Origin: Nocardia arthritidis | GTDB lineage: Bacteria; Actinomycetota; Actinomycetes; Mycobacteriales; Mycobacteriaceae | Direction of reading: 5' to 3' | Length of the DNA stretch: 64,000 bases | Assembly (NCBI RefSeq): GCF_011801145.1 | Contig: NZ_CP046172.1 | Location: 3,844,001 to 3,908,000, forward strand | Shown: positions 8,431-18,382 of the stretch, in pieces | Layout: each line of letters starts with the position of its first letter | Numbering within the stretch: position 1 is the stretch's first letter | Made by a program: the position numbers and the translations under genes | The notes under the pieces: model-generated | What the model was told of the DNA's origin: nothing | The model's input: the letters and a program-made list of their open reading frames with translations, nothing else | The model's database searches: none

Positions 8431-9216
8431 GTGTTCCGAATCGCTTTTCTAGTTGCAATTGTGGCTATATTATCGGGGTGTTCATCGAGCCCCGTCGCTT
8501 CGCCACCGTCGTCGAACGTATCGTCGTCGTCGACTGTGACACCTTCGTCGAGCGTAAAGCGTGATGCTGCCCTGGATGACCGGCTCGCTTCGTTCCTGCT
8601 CGACGAAGGTGAAGTCGATGCGCTGCGCACGGGTCAGGACCTGCCTGGGTTCAATCGGGACGGGGTTCGAGAATGGTTCAGTAAGAGGACTTCTGAGCCA
8701 TACGATACGTTGCTTCCACCCCCAGACGTCAGAATTGTCGAGCCGGGCAAATGCGGCGATGCCGTTCGGCAGTCGTACAACTTCGATATCGCTGGCTGGA
8801 CAGGGTTCGCGCGGTTCAGGCGTTTCGGGAACGAGGGGTCCAAATATGAGATATCACAGAGCGTGGCGGCTTATCCAGATATGTCCGCGGCGAAACACGC
8901 GTATGCGGGTATCGCTGATAAGGTTCGCGCGTGTGGAAACATGTCGGGAACTGTAGGGGTGAATGTCTCGGGGGGAACACCTATTGTCGGACCATTTTCC
9001 ATGGAGATGCGTGATAACAATGATACCTCCCTGCGGTGGACATACATCAGTCATCGATTCTACGAAGCAAGCTCACCCCAATATTCGACGGAAGTGATGC
9101 TCGCAGTTGTCAACAATATTGTGGTGTGCACATCTGCCTCACGTTTCTCCGACTCCGAGCACCTCACCACCGCACTGATGCAGGCGCTAACCCAGCGAAT
9201 TACATCGTCACGTTAG
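8431..9216 (+). CDS. PknH-sensor-like lipoprotein, copy 1
   Basis: GTG start with AAGGGGAGGG just upstream; 261 residues. The N-terminus is a lipoprotein signal with lipobox LSGC (Cys17), so the mature protein should be anchored on the outer face of the membrane. A Ser/Thr/Pro-rich tether (about 18-45) leads to a globular domain with SYNFDIAGWTGFARF, VAAYPDMSAAKHAYAGIADKVRACG and a terminal VVCTSASRFSD. This resembles the extracellular sensor domain of PknH and stand-alone mycobacterial lipoproteins with the same fold. It lies 92 bases after the candidate muramidase gene, on the same strand. A role as immunity or accessory factor is an inference from position. Confidence 0.75.
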   Translation: MFRIAFLVAIVAILSGCSSSPVASPPSSNVSSSSTVTPSSSVKRDAALDDRLASFLLDEGEVDALRTGQDLPGFNRDGVREWFSKRTSEPYDTLLPPPDVRIVEPGKCGDAVRQSYNFDIAGWTGFARFRRFGNEGSKYEISQSVAAYPDMSAAKHAYAGIADKVRACGNMSGTVGVNVSGGTPIVGPFSMEMRDNNDTSLRWTYISHRFYEASSPQYSTEVMLAVVNNIVVCTSASRFSDSEHLTTALMQALTQRITSSR

Positions 9217-9286
9217 CGTCGGTCGACCCGGCGCAGCGAACGTGATGTCGATAGCTGCGTCCGTGGACAACCTAAGGGGGATGATC

Positions 9287-10048
9287 GTGTACCGAATCGC
9301 GTTTTCCATTGCAATCGCGATTATCTTATCAGGGTGTTCATCGGGCTCAGTCGCGCCATCGCCATCATCGACCGTGGTGTCGTCGACATCGACTGTGGCC
9401 TCTTCGTCGAGTATGAAGCGTGATGCTGCCCTGGATAACCGGCTGGCTTCGCTCCTGCTCCACGAAGATGAAATGAAGGCGTTGCGCACAAGCCGGGACG
9501 GGCCCGAACAATGGCGTACCGCCGGGTTTTCCGAACCGCCCGATACGAAATCTCCATGGCCTGACCTCAAAAATATCGAACCGAGCCAATGTAGCGATGC
9601 GGTCCGGCAGTCGTATAACTTCGATATCGCTGGCTGGACAGGGTACTCGCAGTACAGGCGTTTGGGACCGGAGGGCTCCGATTATCGGATAATTCAGACT
9701 GTGGCAGCTTATCCGGACGCGTCCTCGGCCCAACGCGCCTATACAGGTATCGCTGATAGGGTTCGCGCGTGCGGAAACACGTCGGGAACCTTAGCAGTGA
9801 AAGTCTCGGATATTGTTTCCGGCCCATTCTCCATCGAGCTGCGAGATATCAACCCTACATCGCTGCGATGGACATTCATCAGTCATCAAGACTTCCAAGC
9901 GGACTTCCCCCAATATTCGACGGAAGTGATACTCGCAGTTGTCGACAAGATCGTCGTGTGTGTATCTGCCTCGCGTTTCTCCGACGCCGAGCACCTGACC
10001 ACCGCGCTGATGCAGGCGATCACCCAACGAATTAACTCGTCACGTTAG
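9287..10048 (+). CDS. PknH-sensor-like lipoprotein, copy 2
   Basis: I choose the GTG at 9287, which follows AAGGGGG with proper spacing and aligns exactly with the start of copy 1. Upstream ATGs at 9244 and 9281 would spoil the signal peptide. The 253-residue protein has lipobox LSGC (Cys17), the same Ser/Thr tether, and the same SYNFDIAGWTGY, VRACGNTSG and VVCVSASRFSDAEHLTTALMQA blocks as copy 1. The stretch between the tether and the conserved domain and the central loop differ most. Retention of both copies with intact frames suggests selection. Ligand unknown. Confidence 0.75.
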   Translation: MYRIAFSIAIAIILSGCSSGSVAPSPSSTVVSSTSTVASSSSMKRDAALDNRLASLLLHEDEMKALRTSRDGPEQWRTAGFSEPPDTKSPWPDLKNIEPSQCSDAVRQSYNFDIAGWTGYSQYRRLGPEGSDYRIIQTVAAYPDASSAQRAYTGIADRVRACGNTSGTLAVKVSDIVSGPFSIELRDINPTSLRWTFISHQDFQADFPQYSTEVILAVVDKIVVCVSASRFSDAEHLTTALMQAITQRINSSR

Positions 10049-10284
10049 CCTCGATCTTTGCCCTTCCGGGGAACGAAGATAGACCTACATGATCAACAGT
10101 CCGTGCAGAAGAGCGGCCCCCGAGGGCACACAACGCATCGGTGTGCTCGATGTGGATGGCCTCGGCTGGCATTGCACTGATCAGCGTGGTCGGCTTGACG
10201 GCAGGGTTGAGACCGTCGCCCGTATCGGCCGAGGTGGCCTCCGGAGCAGGCATCGATGTCAGAGGTAGATGTGATGATCCGACG

Positions 10285-12009
10285 ATGCACGTTTCTCTCA
10301 TGGAAGAGTCCTGGCGACGGATCGACTCCTGGCTCGCCGCGAACGCGCCGCGCACGTTCGCATCCCTGCGCCCGCCCGCCTCGCAGGAGGCGATCAGCGC
10401 CGCGGCTGCCGAGCTGGGAGTGGAGTTCCCCGCGGATCTGGTCGCGTATCTGCGGCACCACGACGGAGTCTCCCCTGGGAAGCGGGGTTACGTCTCCCCC
10501 GAGGAGGGAGGTTTCAGCTTTCCCGGCTTCGAGCCCTACACCCTCGCCCAGATCGTCTCCTCGGGCTTGAGCAAGCAGGAGACGTGGGCCAGGTACGCCG
10601 AGGACGGGGTAGTCGAGGGACCCGAGGGCTTACTCGAGGGACCCGGGGGCTACTGGCACCGGGATTTCCTGGCTTTCGCCCGCAACATCAGTGCGGACGC
10701 GTTGGTCGTGGATTGCCGTCCAGGCGAGTCGTTCGGCGCGGTGGGCGAGGATGCGGAGGCCGAGGGCACGATATTCGGGGAATGGGGAAGCCTGGGAGCC
10801 TTCATGAAACAGGTCGCCGACTCCCTGGAGAGCGGAACCGCCATGACGGTTGGGCTGTCGTATGTGCCTGTCGTCGACGACGGGATGCTGCTGTGGGAGC
10901 TCACTCCCGAACGGCGACCCGAGCCGCGGTCCCTGTTCGACCGCGGGCTCGCCGACCCGGTCATCGCCGCGCCACGCCGGACGACTGCGCAAACCACGCC
11001 GAACAAGACCTGGCCCAGCGGGTACGACAATTTCTGCCTGACCTTCGCGCAGGCCTTGGACGAGACCGAACTCCTGCGCCGGTTCGGCGCGTTGCCCGAG
11101 ACCCGGCGCCCACGGTGGAGGGAGGAGGCGGAAATTCCGGACCAGCGGCAGAACCCTGCCGTGCTGCTGCCGGTGGTCCGTGTGGGAACCCACGGCGGTT
11201 GGGCGTTCGGCATCGAGGAAGGTCACCATATTTTGGAGGGCACACGCGATGAGGTGCTGCGCCGCATGTCCCGTGGCACCCGTGCGGTGTCGGTCAGCTA
11301 TTGGGGTGAAAGCGGCCCTATCTCGGTGTCTCTTTTCGACAACGGCGAACTGGTGACGAAGTACAACACTCAGTGGGCCGCGCTGCAATGGGCCGTCCCG
11401 CCTGACTGCGGGCGCGACCCGTTCGAGATCTTCCCCGGTCTGCCGCCGTACGGCGGTCAGGAACCAACACCCGAGCAGTGGCGGGAACGGCTGCTGGCGG
11501 TGTGTGATGCGGTCGTTCGCCGCTGCGGCATCCTACTGCCGCCGCCTGGCCTGGACGGTGAACTCGACAGCGCGCGGATCCTTCCTCTGCTGCCGGACAA
11601 CAACTCCGGGGTACCCGTGCCTGACCGATTTGCCTCCCTCGTCGACGCCGCGCCGCCCGAGCGCCTGCGCCGCGCACTCGCCATGCAGATGTCGGCACTG
11701 GCCGCCGAGACCGGACTCGACACCTATCGCGAGGTCACCGACGCACTGCCCCTGCTCAGCGCGGAGGATCGCCCCGGCATCACCGACGATTCCGCACTTG
11801 ACCTGCGGCTGCGCCGCGTTCACGCCGAGGCCCAAGTGATATACGCCGACTGGAACGACCGGTCTGTCTGGCAGGACCGCGCCATGGCCGCCCGCGCCCT
11901 GGCCGACGCGCTCAGCCTGCCGGTCCGGGAAGCCCTGGGCTTGGTCATAGGCTGCCGTCAGGACCCCCAATGGCGGCAGGAGTTTCGCAAGCAGCTGACC
12001 GACGACTGA
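10285..12009 (+). CDS. SUKH (SMI1/KNR4)-like protein with DUF6461-like second half; possible immunity protein
   Basis: From the ATG at 10285 the protein has 574 residues. Its N-terminal ~180 residues look like a SUKH domain: SWRRIDSWLAANAP, then LGVEFPADLVAYLRHHDGV and the FGEWGSLGAFMKQVADSLE ending. The middle (about 250-400) contains GGWAFGIEEGH, RAVSVSYWG and FDNGELVTKYNTQWA, which I recognise as DUF6461-like. The C-terminal ~180 residues are helical and unassigned. SUKH proteins are often immunity proteins of polymorphic toxin systems, which fits the T7SS neighbourhood. The frame extends back to a GTG at 10141; that would add a weak hydrophobic leader, but no start has a clear Shine-Dalgarno. 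Confidence 0.65.
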   Translation: MHVSLMEESWRRIDSWLAANAPRTFASLRPPASQEAISAAAAELGVEFPADLVAYLRHHDGVSPGKRGYVSPEEGGFSFPGFEPYTLAQIVSSGLSKQETWARYAEDGVVEGPEGLLEGPGGYWHRDFLAFARNISADALVVDCRPGESFGAVGEDAEAEGTIFGEWGSLGAFMKQVADSLESGTAMTVGLSYVPVVDDGMLLWELTPERRPEPRSLFDRGLADPVIAAPRRTTAQTTPNKTWPSGYDNFCLTFAQALDETELLRRFGALPETRRPRWREEAEIPDQRQNPAVLLPVVRVGTHGGWAFGIEEGHHILEGTRDEVLRRMSRGTRAVSVSYWGESGPISVSLFDNGELVTKYNTQWAALQWAVPPDCGRDPFEIFPGLPPYGGQEPTPEQWRERLLAVCDAVVRRCGILLPPPGLDGELDSARILPLLPDNNSGVPVPDRFASLVDAAPPERLRRALAMQMSALAAETGLDTYREVTDALPLLSAEDRPGITDDSALDLRLRRVHAEAQVIYADWNDRSVWQDRAMAARALADALSLPVREALGLVIGCRQDPQWRQEFRKQLTDD

Positions 12010-12117
12010 TTCCTGCATGATCCCTGGTTGCGCCGGACACGCCTAAAGTGGCTTTCAGTAAAGAGAATCGGCCGCCGATGAATCTTCGGGCAGCCCGATA
12101 GTAATGCGAGGTCAGCC

Positions 12118-12297
12118 ATGGGCCGCGGTCGGGATAAGGCAAAACAGACCAAAGTGAAGTACCGCGGCGACCCCAGTGGCGGCGCCGCGGGTGTCCGCGA
12201 ACCGCGCAGGCCAGTACCTCCGGATGATCATCTGGGCGCAACCCGCCCGTTCGATCCGGACCCCATAACGGTCAGCTTTCCCGACCCACGCAGCTGA
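12118..12297 (+). CDS. Small basic protein, MGRGRDKAKQTK-type
   Basis: A 59-codon reading frame starting at ATG 12118, six bases after GAGG (12108-12111). The N-terminus MGRGRDKAKQTKV closely matches the opening of a widespread actinobacterial small-protein family (MGRGRAKAKQTKVA..., the DUF3073 type). The rest (PRRPVPPDDHLG... DPITVSFPDPRS) is Pro/Asp-rich and not recognised. It lies between the SUKH gene and steA. Function unknown. The Shine-Dalgarno, the family-like start and a clean stop are the reasons to call it real. Confidence 0.6.
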   Translation: MGRGRDKAKQTKVKYRGDPSGGAAGVREPRRPVPPDDHLGATRPFDPDPITVSFPDPRS

Positions 12298-12405
12298 CGC
12301 CGGCACGAACCGACCGCGGTAACCGGAAGTATCACAGTGACGAATGTGACGCATGGTGCGGCGCGCCTCCACCATTAGTTGAGGGTTTGCGGCCATCATC
12401 GGGCC

Positions 12406-13626
12406 ATGAGGATGCTGGCACTGCTGTCGAAGAACACCGAGACGCTGCCCGGACTGACCGGGATAGCCAGGGTCGACCGCAATACCAGGCGTCTGCTCAA
12501 GCGGGTCGGGCCGGGGGATGTCGTGGTGCTCGACGAGATGGACCTGGACCGCGTCACCGCCGACCGGCTGGTCGAGGCCGGGGTGGTCGCGGTGGTGAAC
12601 ACCTCGCCGTCGATCTCCGGCCGCTATCCGAATCTGGGCCCGGAAGTGTTGGTGGCCAACGGAATTCTGCTGTTGGATACGGTCACCTCGGATGCCTTCG
12701 GCAGGATCAAGGACGGTGTCAAGGTCCGCATCGACGAGGGCGTCGTCTACGCCGACAAGGTGACCAAGAAGGAACCCGAGGTCCTGGTCGAGGGCATCGA
12801 GCTCACCGAATCGGCCATCGCCGACCGGATGATCGAGGCGCGCAACGGTCTCGCCGATCATCTGGAGGCGTTCGCCGGCAACACGATCGAGTTCATCCGC
12901 ACCGAAAGCGCCCTGCTCATCGATGGAATCGGTGTGCCGGAGCTGGAATTGAACATGAAGCACCGGCAGGTGGTCGTGGTGGCCGACGGGCCCGACCACG
13001 CCGACGACCTCAAGCGGCTCAAGCCGTTCATCAAGGAGTACGCGCCGATCATGGTCGGTGTCGGCCGCGGCGCCGACACCATGATGAAGCAGGGCTACAA
13101 ACCCGATCTCATCGTCGGCGATCCTGACGAAATCACCACGGCCACTTTGAAATCCGGTGCGGAAATGATCCTGCCCGCGGACACCGACGGGCATGCGAAG
13201 GGTTTGGAACGCATCCAGGACCTAGGCATCGGGGCCACCACCTTCCCGTCCTCCGGCGCACCCGCCGATCTGGCGCTGCTGCTGGCCCACCACCACGGCG
13301 CCGCGCTCATCGTGACCGTCGGCGCGGCCGCCTCGCTCGACGATTTCTTCGACCGCAGCCGCCGCGACAGCAATCCGGCCACCTTCCTGACCCGGCTGAA
13401 GCTCGGCACCAAGCTGATGGATGCGAAAGCCGTCGCCACGCTGTACCGAAACCGGATGTCGGGCACCGCGATCGCGCTGGTGGTGCTCGCGGCGCTGATC
13501 GCGGTGATCGTGGTGCTGCTCGCCTCGAATTCCGGTACCGACCTGCTGAATTGGGGTTTGGACAGCTGGCATCGGCTCTCGCACTGGGGACATCGGTTCC
13601 TGGCACATTACGTCGAGCGAAAGTAG
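12406..13626 (+). CDS. steA: SteA-like envelope/cytokinetic membrane protein (Rv1697 type)
   Basis: I start at ATG 12406 (MRMLALLSKN), where homologues begin; an ATG 27 bases upstream exists. The 406-residue protein contains GIARVDRNTRRLLKRVGPGD, NTSPSISGRYPNLGPEVLV, GNTIEFIRTES and IVGDPDEI, blocks I recognise from Mycobacterium Rv1697 and the corynebacterial SteA protein. One transmembrane helix (about residues 355-375) lies near the C-terminus and is followed by a short tail, so most of the protein is cytoplasmic. The cytosolic part resembles a thiamin-pyrophosphokinase-like fold. In corynebacteria SteA acts with SteB in cell-wall integrity during division. steB follows 12 bases downstream. 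Confidence 0.85.
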   Translation: MRMLALLSKNTETLPGLTGIARVDRNTRRLLKRVGPGDVVVLDEMDLDRVTADRLVEAGVVAVVNTSPSISGRYPNLGPEVLVANGILLLDTVTSDAFGRIKDGVKVRIDEGVVYADKVTKKEPEVLVEGIELTESAIADRMIEARNGLADHLEAFAGNTIEFIRTESALLIDGIGVPELELNMKHRQVVVVADGPDHADDLKRLKPFIKEYAPIMVGVGRGADTMMKQGYKPDLIVGDPDEITTATLKSGAEMILPADTDGHAKGLERIQDLGIGATTFPSSGAPADLALLLAHHHGAALIVTVGAAASLDDFFDRSRRDSNPATFLTRLKLGTKLMDAKAVATLYRNRMSGTAIALVVLAALIAVIVVLLASNSGTDLLNWGLDSWHRLSHWGHRFLAHYVERK

Positions 13627-13638
13627 CAAGGGACGCAG

Positions 13639-14583
13639 ATGATTTCGCTTCGCCAGCACGCAATCTCCATCGCCGCCATCTTCCTCGCACTCGCCATCGG
13701 GGTGGTGCTCGGCTCGCAGACGCTGGCCGCCGACCTGCTATCCGGGCTGCGCGCGGACAAGACGGATCTGCGCCAGCAGCTCGATTCGACGGCCGACCAG
13801 AATCGCAAACTGACCGATCAGCTGAACGCGGCCGACCGGTTCATCGCCGGCTCGGCGGGCCGCATCCTCGGCGGCACCCTCGCCGATCGCACCGTCGCGG
13901 TCTTCACCGCACCCGACGCCGATCCGGCCGACGTCGAGGGCGTCACCAAGGCGTTGGAAACCGCCAATGCCACCGTCACCGGCAAGATCGCGCTCACCGA
14001 TGCCTTCCTCGACGCCACCGAGGGCGACCGGCTGCGCACGGCCATCACCAACGTCATCCCGGCGGGCGCCCAGCTGCGCACCGGCGCGGTGGACCAGGGC
14101 AGCCTGGCCGGCGACCTGCTCGGCCTGGTGCTGCTGCTCGATCCGAGCAACGCGCAACCGCGCAGCACCCCGCAGGAGCTGGGGCTGGCCTTGGAGACGC
14201 TGCGCGGCGGCGGCTTCCTCGCGTACGGGGATCCTGCGGTGCGGCCCGCGCAGCTGGCGGTCGTCGTCACCGGCAACGGCGCGAAATCCGGTGAGAACAA
14301 CCAGGGTTCGAATCTCGCGCGGTTCGCCGGAGCGCTGCGTGGCCGCGGCGCGGGTGTCGTACTGGCCGGACGCGCCGGATCGGCCGATACGCCGGGGCCG
14401 ATCGCCGCGGTCCGCTCCGACGCCACGCTGGCGGGCAGCGTAACCACCGTCGACAACCTGGACCGCGAGATCGGCCGCGTCACCACCGCCCTCGGCCTGA
14501 CCGAACAGCTCAGCGGCGGCGCGGGCCGATACGGCACCGGCACCAAGGCGACGTCGCTCACACTCGCGGCGATGCCACGCTGA
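13639..14583 (+). CDS. steB: SteB/MctB-like protein (Rv1698 type)
   Basis: 314 residues. A single N-terminal membrane anchor (about residues 5-30, ISIAAIFLALAIGVVLGSQTLA) is followed by a coiled-coil-like Gln/Leu/Arg segment (LRQQLDSTADQNRKLTDQLNAAD) and a periplasmic alpha/beta domain. Order and content match Mycobacterium Rv1698, named MctB for its effect on copper and as an outer-envelope channel candidate. The corynebacterial homologue SteB works with SteA at the divisome. It forms an operon with steA. Which of the two reported roles applies here cannot be told from sequence. Confidence 0.85.
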   Translation: MISLRQHAISIAAIFLALAIGVVLGSQTLAADLLSGLRADKTDLRQQLDSTADQNRKLTDQLNAADRFIAGSAGRILGGTLADRTVAVFTAPDADPADVEGVTKALETANATVTGKIALTDAFLDATEGDRLRTAITNVIPAGAQLRTGAVDQGSLAGDLLGLVLLLDPSNAQPRSTPQELGLALETLRGGGFLAYGDPAVRPAQLAVVVTGNGAKSGENNQGSNLARFAGALRGRGAGVVLAGRAGSADTPGPIAAVRSDATLAGSVTTVDNLDREIGRVTTALGLTEQLSGGAGRYGTGTKATSLTLAAMPR

Positions 14584-14653
14584 CCGCGGCCCAGTCACCG
14601 GATGGCAAACGCGCGTGGCGTTCGATCCGGACCCCCTTTCCGTGTTACCGTGA

Positions 14654-16384
<1,731 letters not shown>

Positions 16385-17031
16385 GTGAACGGTCCGGGGA
16401 GCCACGATTTCGAGACGGTGGCGAGTAGGACCGTCTACAGTGGCGCGATCCTCGCGCTGCGGCTCGACAAGGTGGCCATGCCGGGCGGCAAGGTCGTCGA
16501 ACGCGAGGTGGTCGAACATCACGGCGCGGTGGCCGTTCTCGCCGTCGACGATGCCGACAACGTGGTGCTGATCCGCCAGTACCGGCATCCGGTCGGCGCC
16601 CGGCTGCTCGAGCTGCCCGCCGGGCTACTCGACGTGCCGGGCGAGGACCCGTTGACGGCGGCGCGGCGCGAGCTCGCCGAGGAGACCGGGCTGGCGGCGC
16701 GGGACTGGTCGGTGCTGGTGGATGTCGCGCTCTCGCCCGGCTTCACCGATGAGGCGCTGCGCGTGTACCTCGCCAGCGGTCTTTCCGAAACCGACCGTCC
16801 CGAACCGGAATTCGAGGAGGCCGATCTGGAGCTGGTGCGGCTGCCGGTGGCGGAGGCGGTGCGCGCGGCGCTGGCGGGGAGATCTCCAACGCCACCGCCG
16901 TCGCGGGTGTGCTCGCGCTGGCCGCCGCGCGGGCGAGCGGTATCGCGCCGCGCCCCGCCGATGCGCCGTGGCCGGGACAGCCCACCGCGTTCCTGGAACG
17001 CAAAGCCGCGCAACAGCAGTCGGAAGCCTGA
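16385..17031 (+). CDS. NUDIX hydrolase (ADP-ribose pyrophosphatase-like) with apparent frameshift
   Basis: GTG start immediately after the pyrG stop. The first ~165 codons encode an ADPRase-type NUDIX protein: [19 protein letters not shown], then the NUDIX box [12 protein letters not shown] (about residues 98-109). At the GGGG run 16876-16879 the frame changes. Adding one G restores [23 protein letters not shown]... and a natural stop at 17029-17031, 11 bases before xerD. Without it, translation runs on out of frame to 17203, inside xerD. The catalytic box is intact; only the C-terminus is affected. This may be a sequencing error in a homopolymer. Context pyrG-NUDIX-xerD is conserved in actinobacteria. 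Confidence 0.85.
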
Positions 17032-17042
17032 CGGGGCGCCCC

Positions 17043-17984
17043 ATGGTGCTCGCGCGCGAGATCGACGCCTATCTCGACCATCTCGCCGTCGAGCGCGGCG
17101 CGGCGCGCAATACGCTCGGCGCCTACCGGCGCGATCTGGACCGCTACCGGAATTTCCTTACCGGGCGCGGTATTCCGGCGCTGGACGCGGTGACCGAGGG
17201 TGATGTCGCCGAGTTCATCATGGCGCTGCGGGCCGGTGGTCCGCAGCATCCGCCGCTGGCCGCGAGTTCGGTGGCGCGGGCACTGATCGCGGTGCGCGGG
17301 CTGCACCGGTTCGCCGCCGCCGAGGGACTCACCGTCACCGATGTCGCGCACGCGGTGAAACCGCCCGCGCCCGGCCGCCGGTTGCCGAAAGCCCTTCCGT
17401 ACGAACAGGTGCTGCGGGTGCTGGAGGCGGCGGGCGGCCCGGTGGACGGTGACGGCGCGGATGGCGGGCCGCGCGGGCTGCGCGACCGGGCACTGCTCGA
17501 GCTGCTGTATTCGACCGGCGCCCGGATCTCGGAGATGGTCGGGCTCGACGTCGACGATCTGGACACCGCCGAGCGGGCGGTGGTGTTGCACGGCAAGGGC
17601 GGTAAGCAGCGCATGGTGCCGATCGGCAGGCCCGCGCTCGCCGCGGTCGACGCGTACCTGGTGCGCGGCAGGCCGCTGCTCGCCGCGCGCGGCAAGGCGA
17701 ACGCCGGTGCGCTGTTCCTGAACGCGCGCGGCGGGCGGTTGTCGCGGCAGAGCGCGTGGCAGGTGCTGCAGACCGCGGCCGAGCGCGCGGGCATCGACGC
17801 GGCGGTCTCACCGCATACGCTGCGGCATTCGTTCGCCACGCATCTGCTCGACGGCGGCGCGGATGTGCGTGTCGTACAAGAACTTCTGGGGCACGCCTCG
17901 GTGACGACGACCCAGATCTACACCCTGGTGACCGTCAATACCCTGCGCGAAGTCTGGGCGACCGCGCATCCCCGGGCGCGTTGA
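17043..17984 (+). CDS. xerD: Site-specific tyrosine recombinase XerD
   Basis: ATG at 17043, 11 bases after the NUDIX stop; 313 residues. The N-terminal SAM-like core-binding domain is [22 protein letters not shown]. The catalytic domain has the first Arg in [16 protein letters not shown], the [18 protein letters not shown] box (H-x-x-R), [14 protein letters not shown] and nucleophile Tyr293. XerD resolves chromosome dimers at dif together with XerC. The position next to parA/scpAB agrees with a chromosome-segregation role. Length and motif order are as expected for the family, with no truncation. Confidence 0.94.
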   Translation: MVLAREIDAYLDHLAVERGAARNTLGAYRRDLDRYRNFLTGRGIPALDAVTEGDVAEFIMALRAGGPQHPPLAASSVARALIAVRGLHRFAAAEGLTVTDVAHAVKPPAPGRRLPKALPYEQVLRVLEAAGGPVDGDGADGGPRGLRDRALLELLYSTGARISEMVGLDVDDLDTAERAVVLHGKGGKQRMVPIGRPALAAVDAYLVRGRPLLAARGKANAGALFLNARGGRLSRQSAWQVLQTAAERAGIDAAVSPHTLRHSFATHLLDGGADVRVVQELLGHASVTTTQIYTLVTVNTLREVWATAHPRAR

Positions 17985-18382
17985 CCGCCGCTGCGCATAC
18001 CATTTGTGTTCGCGCGCAGCGGATCGCGGTGTACACGAACACGAAACCCATGCGGCGCGACACACCCGACCGCGAATTCGGACGAAACGGCCGGTATCGA
18101 CCGGCCGGAAAGGCGTGGATGGCGTATTCGAGACTTATCCGCGAATCGCCGGAAAACCGCTGTCGCGTGTCCGAGCGTGGATCTCGAGCGATCGGGCGGT
18201 AGCGTCTATCGGAAGCTGGACCGTACGTGAGCGAACGAAGAGAGCGAACCATCAGATACAGCGCGCATCGCGCACGGCGGAACCGAGCGCCAGCGAGGAG
18301 GAGCCGTAAGCGAGGTCGGGCCTGATCGGCTTCGCTAGGCTCGGCGAAGAAACGGGCAGGAACGTATAAGGAGCAGCGGATC
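17985..18382. other. Intergenic region before parA
   Basis: About 400 bases without a convincing gene; short open stretches on both strands lack start signals. A direct repeat GAGCGAAC occurs at 18229-18236 and 18242-18249, and a weak inverted repeat CTTCGC/GCGAAG at 18330-18335 and 18344-18349. The last part should contain the parA-scpA-scpB promoter. A Shine-Dalgarno AAGGAG lies just upstream of the GTG at 18383. I see no parS-like palindrome. Confidence 0.4.

Larger units (their letters stand above)
8366..10048 (+). repeat. Tandem duplication of a lipoprotein gene with its upstream region (two units, offset about 856 bp)
   Basis: The sequence before the first lipoprotein (GGTCAACCC at 8366, then GTGCTGTCGATTGCTGCGTC and CAACCTAAGGGG) recurs before the second (GGTCGACCC at 9221, GTGATGTCGATAGCTGCGTC, CAACCTAAGGGG). 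The coding parts align over their whole length, from the signal peptide to the common C-terminal ending. The copies have diverged, more in the middle than at the ends. This is a complete gene plus leader duplication, not just a shared domain. Confidence 0.85.

Noticed and set aside
10089..10268. 59-codon plus-strand frame (MINSPCRRAAPEG...)
   Set aside because: No ribosome-binding site and no family resemblance; overlaps the possible long start of the SUKH gene.
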